Positions 1 to 6,208 of a DNA stretch of 8,693 nt are shown here, one piece after another. The first letter of the stretch is position 1, and each line of letters starts with the position of its first letter. A model generated the notes under the pieces. It worked only from the letters and a program-made list of their open reading frames with translations, was not told the origin of the DNA and ran no database searches. A program made the translations under genes and the position numbers. Origin of the DNA: Hebobacterum sp964559435 (lineage in GTDB: Bacteria; Armatimonadota; Hebobacteria; Hebobacterales; Hebobacteraceae). The stretch spans positions 1 through 8,693 of the forward strand of contig CAZLHI010000076.1 in assembly GCA_964559435.1 (NCBI GenBank). Reading direction: 5' to 3'.

Positions 1-852
1 CGCGTCTTCCTCCACTGTCCCGGCGCAAATGACACATTCGGGCCGGAAGACGTCGAGTACGACACGTTAGAAGGCGCTCGCCTGTTTCACTTCGGCTACC
101 CGCCGCTGATGCGCCGCATGTTCGCCGACGGCGGCAGGGAGTTGGCATCCCTGCTAAGCCAGGTGAAGGCGCGGGAGCTAACGACTGCCCTCGACATGGC
201 CCGGCCGGACCCGGCCTCGGAGGCGGGCCGGGCGGACTGGCGCGGGGTGCTCAGCCGCGCCCTGCCGCACGTGGATGTCTTCCTGCCGAGCTTCGACGAA
301 ACCCTGTTCATGCTCGACCGAGAGCGATTCGACCAAATGGAGCGGGCGAGCGCAGGCGCGGATATGAACGCCCAGGTTGACGGCGTGCTGCTGCGCAATC
401 TGGCAGAGGAGTTGGTCGGCATGGGCGCGGCCATTGTCGGATTCAAGCTGGGCACACAGGGGCTGTATCTGCGCACCACCAAGGACCCCGGTCGGACAGC
501 CGCCATGGGGAACTGTGCACCGCAGAGTGCTACGGATTGGGCGGATCGAGAGCTGCTTGCGCCCTGCTTTCAGGCCGATGTGGTCGGCACGACCGGCTCC
601 GGCGACTGCACCATTGCCGGCTTCCTGGCAGGCTTGCTCAAGGGACTGCCACCGGAGGACGTGATGACGGCCGCCGTGGCGGTCGGGGCGTGTAATGTCG
701 AAAGGGCCGATGCGACCAGCGGCATCCCCCACTGGTCGTCGGTCGAGGAACGCATTCGGTCCGGCTGGAGCAGGCGAGACGTATCGTGCGATCTGGAGGG
801 GTGGAGGTGGGACGAGAGGTCACAGATCTGGCGGGCCGAGTCAGAACGTTAG
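1..852 (+). CDS. PfkB-family carbohydrate kinase, 5' end missing
   Basis: The frame is open from the first base of the window, so the start codon lies upstream; 283 residues plus a TAG stop are present. It reads as the central and C-terminal part of a ribokinase/PfkB-fold kinase, which phosphorylates a sugar with ATP in the cytoplasm. The visible start (HCPGANDTF, residues 5-13) fits the family's substrate-side region. The second PfkB signature is clear: DVVGTTGSGDCTIAGF at about residues 191-206, with D202 as the expected catalytic base. Ser replaces the usual Ala of the GAGD core. The segment FLPSFDE near residue 95 matches the conserved inter-lobe strand. It lies 15 nt upstream of a D-lyxose/mannose isomerase, so a ketose such as xylulose or fructose is a reasonable substrate guess. 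The sequence alone does not fix the substrate, and other PfkB specificities are possible. Confidence 0.9.
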   Translation, partial: RVFLHCPGANDTFGPEDVEYDTLEGARLFHFGYPPLMRRMFADGGRELASLLSQVKARELTTALDMARPDPASEAGRADWRGVLSRALPHVDVFLPSFDETLFMLDRERFDQMERASAGADMNAQVDGVLLRNLAEELVGMGAAIVGFKLGTQGLYLRTTKDPGRTAAMGNCAPQSATDWADRELLAPCFQADVVGTTGSGDCTIAGFLAGLLKGLPPEDVMTAAVAVGACNVERADATSGIPHWSSVEERIRSGWSRRDVSCDLEGWRWDERSQIWRAESER

Positions 853-867
853 AGAGAGAATGAGCTC

Positions 868-1413
868 ATGAAAAGAAGCGAGGTGGAGGCGGCCCGGAAG
901 CGTGCCGCGGAAATGCTGCAGCGTGCCGGTATTGCGATTACCGCGGACGAACAGGCGAACATGGAGGTCATCGACCTCGGGCTCGGCCAGTTCGAGCGGA
1001 CCGGCCTCATGCTCGTCGTGTATGTCAACACGGACCGGTACTGTGCGAAGGAACTCATCATGTTCCCACGGCAGACCTGTCCGGAACACCGGCATCCCCG
1101 CGTCGAGGCCGATCCAGGAAAGATGGAGACCTTCCGCTGCCGCTGGGGCAAGGTCTGGCTTTACTCCGAGGGCGAATCGACTGCCAGCCCGAAGGCCCGC
1201 GTGCCAGAGGGAAGCGAGGATTACTACACGGTCTTCCACGAAGTGGAGCTAAACCCCGGCGAGCAGCACACGGTTCCCTCGGATACACTGCACTGGTTCC
1301 AGGCCGGCGACGAGGGAGCCATTGTCTCGGAGTTTTCGAGCACGAGCCGTGACGAGAGCGACGTCTTCACCGATCCCCGCATCCGGCGAGCGCCCGTCAT
1401 CGAAGAGGACTAG
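868..1413 (+). CDS. D-lyxose ketol-isomerase (cupin-type sugar isomerase)
   Basis: This 181-residue protein closely resembles the YdaE/Lyx_isomer family of D-lyxose isomerases, which interconvert D-lyxose and D-xylulose and usually also D-mannose and D-fructose. Family-like segments are YVNTDRYCAKEL (52-63), the HRHP metal motif (74-77), METFRCRWGKVWLY (86-99), TLHWFQAG (140-147) and SSTSRDESDVFTDPRI (157-172). The metal site is complete: H74, H76, E87 and H142 on a single cupin barrel. The length matches the family and there is no signal peptide, so it is cytoplasmic. ATG at 868 is preceded by a GA-rich tract at 851-859, which overlaps the stop of the kinase gene and suggests coupled translation. 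With the kinase upstream it would give a phosphorylated ketose. Whether lyxose or mannose is the real substrate cannot be told here. Confidence 0.92.
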   Translation: MKRSEVEAARKRAAEMLQRAGIAITADEQANMEVIDLGLGQFERTGLMLVVYVNTDRYCAKELIMFPRQTCPEHRHPRVEADPGKMETFRCRWGKVWLYSEGESTASPKARVPEGSEDYYTVFHEVELNPGEQHTVPSDTLHWFQAGDEGAIVSEFSSTSRDESDVFTDPRIRRAPVIEED

Positions 1414-1419
1414 CGTGGA

Positions 1420-2565
1420 ATGACACCCAGGGAGAGACTACTCGCCGTCCTTGCCGGCGAGACCCCAGACTGCGTTCCCGTAACGCCGGACATGTCGAAT
1501 ATGATCCCCGCGCGCCTCACGGGGAAGCCATTCTGGGACATCTATCTCTTCAATGACCCGCCCATCTGGGAAGCGCACATCGCGTGCGCAAAGCACTTCG
1601 ACATCGACGGATTCATGGACGGCCTCTTCGCCTGCTACTCCCGGATCGACTTGGGCGATGAACCGCCGCCAGATCCTGAGTGGGAGCGCTTCATCGTCTT
1701 CCGGAACTCGGAGCGCATAGTCACTCAGGAGTCATGTGTCGAAAACGGGCGCCGGACCTGGAAGCCCACTGTGGACGTCTACTACGTGGCCGATCCGCCG
1801 ACCGCGGGACTCCGGCCGGAGAAGCTCGGCCTCCCAGCGGTGCCTGAGAGGTGGGAGCCGCTGGAGGGAGTCAAGCCGGTGGATACCACTGCCGCTGGAT
1901 TCAGGCGCACCCAGAAGATGATAGGCGATCAGGGGCTGGTCGGGATCAACGTCACGACCTCGGCTGTGATCAGGAGTCCCGAGGACCTCTATTGGTATTA
2001 CGACAACCCGGACAAGCGTGAGCAATGGGCGGCGGAACGCGTGGAGAGCGCGCAGCGATACTTCCACCAGTTGATGTCAAGCGGCGTGCAACCGGACTTC
2101 ATCTCAGTCGGCGGCTCGGGGACTCTCGTCTTCCAGACCGTTGAGATATTCCGGCAGCTTGCGTTTCCGGCAGTCGAGCGGGTGATAGAGCTCGCCGCGG
2201 AGGCGGGCATCCCAACTCATGTCCACTCGTGTGGCCCGGAGAAGGAACTCGTGAAGATCTTTGCGGAAGAGACCGAGCTCACGGTCATCGACCCGCTCGA
2301 GACCCCGCCCATGGGAGATTGCGACCTGGCGGAGTTGAAGCGTCTATACGGCGACAAGATCACCTTGAAGGGCAACCTGCACACCACGGAAGTGATGCTC
2401 CGCGGAACAGCCGACGACGTGATGAGAGCGAGCAAGAAGGCAATCGATGAGGCGGCCGGGGGCGGGCGTTTTATCCTCTCCACTGGCGATCAGTGTGGGC
2501 GAGACACTCCCGACGAGAACATACTGGCGATGGTCGAAACCGCGCGCAGCCACGGCAGATACTAG
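1420..2565 (+). CDS. Uroporphyrinogen-decarboxylase-like / cobamide methyltransferase-like protein
   Basis: This 381-residue protein has the URO-D TIM-barrel fold. It starts MTPRERLLAVLAGETPDCVP, a typical opening for the divergent URO-D-like proteins and the MtaA/MtbA methylcobamide methyltransferases. The methyltransferase-type zinc site appears intact: H269 and C271 in HVHSCG (267-272), and C359 in GDQCGRDTPDENI. The strand LKGNLHT (316-322) is also family-like. True heme-pathway HemE lacks this His-x-Cys...Cys site, so porphyrin decarboxylation is unlikely. By analogy it would transfer a methyl group to or from a corrinoid or thiol/folate carrier, but no corrinoid protein or reactivase is in the window. 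It follows the isomerase by only 6 nt; its likely ribosome site (AGAGGA, about 1404-1409) lies inside the end of that gene. The sugar-gene context is clear, but its substrate is unknown. Confidence 0.88.
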   Translation: MTPRERLLAVLAGETPDCVPVTPDMSNMIPARLTGKPFWDIYLFNDPPIWEAHIACAKHFDIDGFMDGLFACYSRIDLGDEPPPDPEWERFIVFRNSERIVTQESCVENGRRTWKPTVDVYYVADPPTAGLRPEKLGLPAVPERWEPLEGVKPVDTTAAGFRRTQKMIGDQGLVGINVTTSAVIRSPEDLYWYYDNPDKREQWAAERVESAQRYFHQLMSSGVQPDFISVGGSGTLVFQTVEIFRQLAFPAVERVIELAAEAGIPTHVHSCGPEKELVKIFAEETELTVIDPLETPPMGDCDLAELKRLYGDKITLKGNLHTTEVMLRGTADDVMRASKKAIDEAAGGGRFILSTGDQCGRDTPDENILAMVETARSHGRY

Positions 2566-2656
2566 AGGTCGCCTAGCTCGCTGTAAAGCCCCTATTCCCT
2601 AGGAACGCGCGTGGTGCGACACCGGCCTGAAGGAGATACGAAGTCGACGGAGCATA

Positions 2657-2681
2657 GCTACCATCAGACGCTTGGCTACCA
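2657..2681 (+). repeat. GCTACCA direct repeat upstream of the AraC-type gene
   Basis: GCTACCA occurs at 2657-2663 and again at 2675-2681, 18 nt start to start. Both copies are followed by a GAC (after TCA in the first copy, directly in the second). The second copy ends 30 nt before the GTG of the regulator gene. Tandem half-sites about two helical turns apart are the usual form of AraC-family operators, so this could be an autoregulatory site. The rest of the 146-nt gap (2566-2711) shows no convincing promoter, terminator or other gene. A 7-base match can arise by chance. Confidence 0.25.
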
Positions 2682-2701
2682 GACTCCTTCGGAAACCTGA
2701 C

Positions 2702-2705
2702 GAGG
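2702..2705 (+). promoter_or_regulatory. Ribosome binding site supporting the GTG start of the AraC-type gene
   Basis: GAGG lies 6 nt upstream of the GTG at 2712. The frame is open back to a TAG at 2655 but holds no ATG or GTG there. The next ATG (2739) has only a weak site, so GTG at 2712 is preferred. Confidence 0.55.
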
Positions 2706-2711
2706 CCTGCT

Positions 2712-3617
2712 GTGAGCTCAGAGGCGCGATTCGAGAGCATGCTGCTCGAAGTGGCGGCCGAGAAGCCTGCCGCCGACGTGCTCTATGCGCGGACGACCGT
2801 CGTCTCGTGCCCCGAAGACGACTCGTCACTCTCCCTCCATAGGCACGTCTCTGACGGACACGAGTTCGCCTTCGTGACCAGCGGGAGTGCCAAGGTCGTG
2901 ACCCCCGAAGGCGCTCACGAGCTGTGGCCGGGCCGCCTCCTGCTGATCGGCCGCGGAGTGGAGCATGCAGAGTCTCCGAGCGAGCACCCGGAGCGATATG
3001 TGATGTGCTGGTGCTACGCCGATCACACCTATGCTCGGCTCGATCAGACGGCCTATGATCCGCCGACAACTTGGCGCATGGGGCCGAGCATCGAGCTGAT
3101 CGGGCGTACCGATGTGGAAAACATCGCCGCCGCAATCGGGGCCGAGCTCGAGCAGAAGGATTACGGCTGGGACCGCTCCGTAAGCGGTCTGCTGACCTAC
3201 CTGTCCTGCATTCTCATCCGGCGGCTCCGCCGCGGAAGTATTGTCCGTCTGCGTCCGGGCGAATCCCCGACGATCTCGGCCGACCCCCGCACATGGCGGA
3301 CAATCCAAGCGGCGCTGCAGTTCTGTGAGGCGAACTTCAGGCGGAATCTGCCGCTTGCACACGTGGCCGCGGCTGTGGGCTATAGCCCGAGCCACCTGAG
3401 TCGGCTCATATCCACGCACCTGGGCCATTCGCTGTCGGAGCACATCCGCATCTTGCGCCTCGAGGCGGGCAAGCTGCTGCTCGAGTCTACTGAGAGGCCG
3501 ATAGGGGAGATCGCGCGCTCGCTCGGTTATGGGGACCCTTCGCACTTCAGCCACGCCTTCTCGCGAGCCGAGGGAGTGTCGCCGAAGGCGTTCAGAGAGC
3601 GGCTGAAAGGCTCCTGA
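2712..3617 (+). CDS. AraC-family transcriptional regulator with N-terminal cupin domain
   Basis: This 301-residue protein has the classical two-part layout of sugar-responsive AraC/XylS regulators. The N-terminal half is a cupin-like ligand domain with HRHVSDGHEFAFVTSG (43-58), LWPGRLLLIGRGVEH (71-85) and further strands to about residue 105. The C-terminal domain (about 195-299) has two helix-turn-helix units: LPLAHVAAAVGYSPSHLSRL (213-232), then PIGEIARSLGYGDPSHFSHA (263-282) ending in the family signature GVSPKAFRERL. It is soluble and has no membrane segment. It follows the sugar operon by 146 nt on the same strand and precedes the pseudopilin gene by 327 nt, so it may control either or itself. 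The inducer is likely a sugar or sugar derivative; this is an inference from the family and context. Family assignment is firm, target genes are not. Confidence 0.94.
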   Translation: MSSEARFESMLLEVAAEKPAADVLYARTTVVSCPEDDSSLSLHRHVSDGHEFAFVTSGSAKVVTPEGAHELWPGRLLLIGRGVEHAESPSEHPERYVMCWCYADHTYARLDQTAYDPPTTWRMGPSIELIGRTDVENIAAAIGAELEQKDYGWDRSVSGLLTYLSCILIRRLRRGSIVRLRPGESPTISADPRTWRTIQAALQFCEANFRRNLPLAHVAAAVGYSPSHLSRLISTHLGHSLSEHIRILRLEAGKLLLESTERPIGEIARSLGYGDPSHFSHAFSRAEGVSPKAFRERLKGS

Positions 3618-3622
3618 AATCC

Positions 3623-3688
3623 GTACGCTGGGTACAGCAAAGAAATACATCTCTTTCGTATCTCTTCGCATGGACCTGGGTACGCTGG
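3623..3688 (+). repeat. GTACGCTGG direct repeat, possible operator
   Basis: GTACGCTGG occurs at 3623-3631 and 3680-3688, 57 nt start to start. The words overlap a second pair, CTGGGTAC, at 3628-3635 and 3676-3683, so each copy is a slightly different arrangement of GCTGG and GGTAC. They sit just after the AraC-type gene and well upstream of the pseudopilin gene, where an activator site could lie. This is suggestive only; the repeats are short and the protein that would bind them is unknown. Confidence 0.3.
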
Positions 3689-3925
3689 CATTGATAAGAT
3701 GCACACGGAGGCTGGCGCGCGCGTTAGGTTGGCGGCCGCAAACTACCCAGATTGGGACGGTGTATGGCGCTCCAGGCTTGGAGCCTTTGCACATAGAACG
3801 AAGGATCCGGACCAGACGCCGCACCGGCGCAGCAGGGGCGGCGGCCAGGAAAAGGAGGTGAGGGGAAGGCGCAGCTCTGGTTGGTCCGAAGCGTGAGCTT
3901 AGCATTCGAGCAGTGACATTTCCTT

Positions 3926-3935
3926 GAGGAGGTGA
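3926..3935 (+). promoter_or_regulatory. Strong ribosome binding site of the pseudopilin gene
   Basis: GAGGAGGTGA is nearly a full complement to the 3' end of 16S rRNA. It ends 9 nt before the ATG at 3945 and fixes that start. It is the strongest such site in the window, which suggests high translation of the pseudopilin. Confidence 0.8.
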
Positions 3936-3944
3936 AGCGTCTCG

Positions 3945-4979
3945 ATGACGCGGCGAAAGGGATTCACCCTGATTGAGTTGTTGGTGGTCATTGCGATCAT
4001 CGGAATCCTTGCGGCGATGGTGTTCCCCGTCTTTGCGCGGGCACGTGAGTCGGCCCGGAAGGCCGTCTGTCTGTCCAACGTGAAGAACATCGCCCTTGCG
4101 ATCCAGATGTATCTGGCGGACAGCAACGACACGCTGCCGCCCATGGAGAGTCGACCCGAGGTATTGGAGTACTTCGACACCAGCCCCGGAAGAGGCGGAA
4201 CCTGGGCCGGCACCATCGCAGGCCACTGCGTGTACGGCCGCAAGCAGTGCAACCCGTACATTCGCTGGCCGGTGGTGCTGGATGAGTACACCAAGAACCG
4301 TGACGTCTGGCGATGCCCGAGCGCCAAGGTGGAGAGCGGCGCGGGCTACATCGTCCCGATTCAGGACTACTTCAACTTCTGGCTGTCCACCGAGAATTCC
4401 TGGGGAGACGACGCTGACACGAAGCTGTGCGCCTACGCCTGGCCCGTCGGCTGGGGAGGCGAAGTGACGGACTCCTACACCCAGGACAGGACAGCCGGTG
4501 GGACCTACAAGGCCTTCGTCCAGAGCATCGCTGTCAATGCGAATGAGATGGGCACGAAGCTGGTGGAGGTCAATGATCCCGTCAGATTCCCCATCTGCGG
4601 CGACGGCGGCGTCAAGGGCGACGGCATGGCTACCGAGATCACCTTCTATCCTGACGTCTGCACCCTTGGGTGCAGCGCGGTGCCGTGGTGCGCCTGGGCC
4701 GACTGGGACATCTGCACTTGGGCGACGGACTGCGGCTTGTACAACAATGCGCCAAACAACGGCTCGTTCCTGGCCAATCCTGAGCTGAGGAAGCCGTACA
4801 CCCGCCATCTGGGCGGCGTCAACCTGGGCTTCCTGGATGGACACGCCCAGTGGATCAACTCCCAGCTCGGTGTCAACATGGCTGCGGAAGGCGAATTGGA
4901 GGGCCTCTGGACGTGGGGTCCGAACACGGTCGATGGTCTACCGGATTGCTACGAAGAGGACTGGCCCTCGATCTACTAG
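3945..4979 (+). CDS. H-X9-DG pseudopilin (prepilin-type N-terminus, Cys-rich body)
   Basis: This 344-residue protein starts with a type IV pilin/type II secretion signal: MTRRKG, then cleavage before F7, FTLIELLVVIAIIGILAAMVFPVF, with the conserved E11 at +5 of the mature chain. Residues 7-30 form the membrane helix. The body ends with the H-X9-DG motif of the DUF1559-like pseudopilins: H288, nine residues, D298-G299 in HLGGVNLGFLDGH. It should be inserted in the inner membrane, cut and methylated by a prepilin peptidase, and displayed outside. The family is large in Planctomycetota and Armatimonadota and its function is not settled. The mature part has twelve cysteines (42, 95, 102, 124, 162, 218, 239, 243, 249, 257, 263, 335) and a Trp-rich stretch at about 248-259. 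It follows the AraC-type gene after a long leader and ends 60 nt before a terminator-like hairpin. No secretion-machinery genes are in the window. Confidence 0.95.
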   Translation: MTRRKGFTLIELLVVIAIIGILAAMVFPVFARARESARKAVCLSNVKNIALAIQMYLADSNDTLPPMESRPEVLEYFDTSPGRGGTWAGTIAGHCVYGRKQCNPYIRWPVVLDEYTKNRDVWRCPSAKVESGAGYIVPIQDYFNFWLSTENSWGDDADTKLCAYAWPVGWGGEVTDSYTQDRTAGGTYKAFVQSIAVNANEMGTKLVEVNDPVRFPICGDGGVKGDGMATEITFYPDVCTLGCSAVPWCAWADWDICTWATDCGLYNNAPNNGSFLANPELRKPYTRHLGGVNLGFLDGHAQWINSQLGVNMAAEGELEGLWTWGPNTVDGLPDCYEEDWPSIY

Positions 4980-5038
4980 TCGTCTGGACATCTCGTTCCG
5001 CCTGACGAGCGGACGGCCGAGGCGGAACCTGTGAATGG

Positions 5039-5070
5039 GCGGAGCGCCTCCAGGCGCTCCGCTCTGCTTT
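5039..5070 (+). terminator. GC-rich hairpin between convergent genes, probable terminator
   Basis: A perfect 10-bp stem (GCGGAGCGCC pairing with GGCGCTCCGC, 5039-5062) closes on a TCCA tetraloop. It is followed on the plus strand by TCTGCTTT, a weak T-rich tail. It lies 60 nt after the pseudopilin stop and 33 nt beyond the stop of the converging minus-strand gene. A rho-independent terminator for the plus strand is most likely. On the minus strand the stem has no T tract, but it could still slow or trim converging transcripts. Confidence 0.75.
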
Positions 5071-5094
5071 GCGTGTGGGGCGCGGCCTCCCGGC

Positions 5095-6192
5095 CTATCG
5101 AGGATACTGATCGCTGGGGACGATCGCATAGATCCGCTCTCGCCTCATCAGGCCATCGAGCAGGTCTCGCGGATACTCCTTGTTCGCTACCCGGAGCGTA
5201 TCAAGCCCCAGCGCAGACCACTCATCTCCGGCCGACACCCAGGCCTCGTTCTGGAGGTGGGCGGCCCCGCTCGTGTCCGTGATGAACCAGCCATAGTCTC
5301 TCAGAGCCCGCGCCACAATTCGCCCGTAGTGCTTTATCTGAGCGACCTCATCCGGCAGCGACGCAACCCATTCCTCGATCTCCTCATCGGTCACATCGAG
5401 CGCGAACCGCATGCCCTCCGGAATCCCCTCAGGGCGGCCGGGATGCTCCAACTTGGTTGCCGGCGAGACGAAGTACGTCCCGTCTGTGTTTCGGATCGGC
5501 ATCGACAGGGCATGCGCGATCTCGCCCTGGCGCACTTCCTCGGGGCGCACGAGCATAGCGAGATACTGCACGCCTATGCCTCGTGACGGAGCGAAACCGT
5601 CTTCCTTCGTCCAGTAGTCTCCGTCCACGAGATTCGCGTTGGAGGCATGAATCACGCCCTCGCGGAACTCGACCTGCCAGAAGTTCCACTCGCGGCCCAT
5701 CTCTGGGTCCAGCAGAATCACCTGCGCGTCGGTGCCCGGCGCCGGCTTCCACTCTGGGTTCCACGGTACTTGTTTCCCATCGAGGTTCCCCCATCGGCTC
5801 CGCACCGGAAACTCCCCGGAAGCATCGCTCGCGTAGTAGACAGGATAGGTGTATGCCCGGAAGTTCAGATTGAAGTTGCCGGGCCGCGTGCTCGGCGCGT
5901 CGTACCACAGCCTGTCGCGATAAAGGTCTGACTGGGGATGTCGCGGCAGGCCGCTCGCTGGTATGTTCCACGGCGCTCTGGGACCATAGGGCCGCACGTA
6001 TGCGGCGGCGACATCTCCTCCCTGAGGCCTCCCCCTCGGTGCCTCGCCGTCATTAAAACGGCATCCCTCTGCCGACATGAGGGCCAGCAGGCCCGCCATC
6101 AGCAGCCACTGACCGCGCAATCTACTTCCGACCGGCAGTTGGCAGCGCCAGCTTCGCGGCCTACTCTCCACAAGACGGTCGCGACTCGTCAT
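5095..6192 (-). CDS. Exported, probably lipid-anchored protein of unknown function
   Basis: The 365-residue product has a long basic leader, a hydrophobic stretch (about 29-39, WLLMAGLLALM) and then AEGC with C44. This is a lipoprotein-like signal, although Glu at -2 is unusual for a lipobox. The ATG at 6192 lies 16 nt after the phosphorylase stop with only a weak GA-rich ribosome site. An in-frame TTG at 6120 (residue 25), preceded by GGAAG, would give a shorter and more typical signal peptide. The mature part has conserved-looking blocks: FRAYTYPVYYAS (111-122), GTDAQVILLDPEMGREWNFWQVEF (153-176), a segment near 205-232 (GIGVQYLAML...ALSMPI), IPEGMRFALD (257-266) and ALRDYGWFITDTSGAAHLQNE (296-316). 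From memory these blocks resemble uncharacterised secreted actinobacterial proteins with no assigned activity. Sitting behind a GH94 gene, it may act on or bind glycans, but no catalytic motif is recognised. Confidence 0.75.
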   Translation of the reverse strand: MTSRDRLVESRPRSWRCQLPVGSRLRGQWLLMAGLLALMSAEGCRFNDGEAPRGRPQGGDVAAAYVRPYGPRAPWNIPASGLPRHPQSDLYRDRLWYDAPSTRPGNFNLNFRAYTYPVYYASDASGEFPVRSRWGNLDGKQVPWNPEWKPAPGTDAQVILLDPEMGREWNFWQVEFREGVIHASNANLVDGDYWTKEDGFAPSRGIGVQYLAMLVRPEEVRQGEIAHALSMPIRNTDGTYFVSPATKLEHPGRPEGIPEGMRFALDVTDEEIEEWVASLPDEVAQIKHYGRIVARALRDYGWFITDTSGAAHLQNEAWVSAGDEWSALGLDTLRVANKEYPRDLLDGLMRRERIYAIVPSDQYPR

Positions 6193-6208
6193 TGCTCTGG
6201 TCGTTCAG

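Larger units (their letters stand above)
3618..3944 (+). other. 327-nt non-coding leader between the regulator and pseudopilin genes
   Basis: I find no convincing gene here. Two short open frames (3670-3861 and 3699-3896) overlap each other, lack ribosome sites, and encode Arg-rich peptides typical of chance frames in GC-rich DNA. The 5' part contains short repeats (GTACGCTGG twice, listed separately) and a pyrimidine-rich duplication, ATCTCTTTCG followed by TATCTCTTCG, around 3649-3668. The 3' part carries two AGGAGGTGA blocks, at 3853-3861 and 3927-3935; only the second is placed to serve a gene. No known riboswitch or sRNA was recognised. Its length suggests the pseudopilin has its own promoter and a long untranslated leader. 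Confidence 0.5.

Noticed and set aside
1420..2565. Annotation as HemE, true uroporphyrinogen decarboxylase
   Set aside because: The His-x-Cys...Cys zinc motif and the sugar-gene context fit the methyltransferase-like branch rather than heme synthesis.
3670..3896. Two overlapping small open frames of 63 and 65 codons in the leader
   Set aside because: No ribosome site, Arg-rich composition, and mutual overlap argue for chance frames.
3881..3916. Possible 11-residue leader peptide starting with TTG after the first AGGAGGTGA block
   Set aside because: The start lies more than 20 nt from the block, too far for efficient initiation, and the peptide has no regulatory codon pattern.
2826..4844. 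A 672-codon open frame on the minus strand, antisense to the regulator and pseudopilin genes
   Set aside because: It runs opposite two well-recognised genes and across the non-coding leader between them. Its product is low in structure, rich in Arg, Ala and His, and matches nothing. Long antisense frames are common in GC-rich DNA with strong third-position bias.
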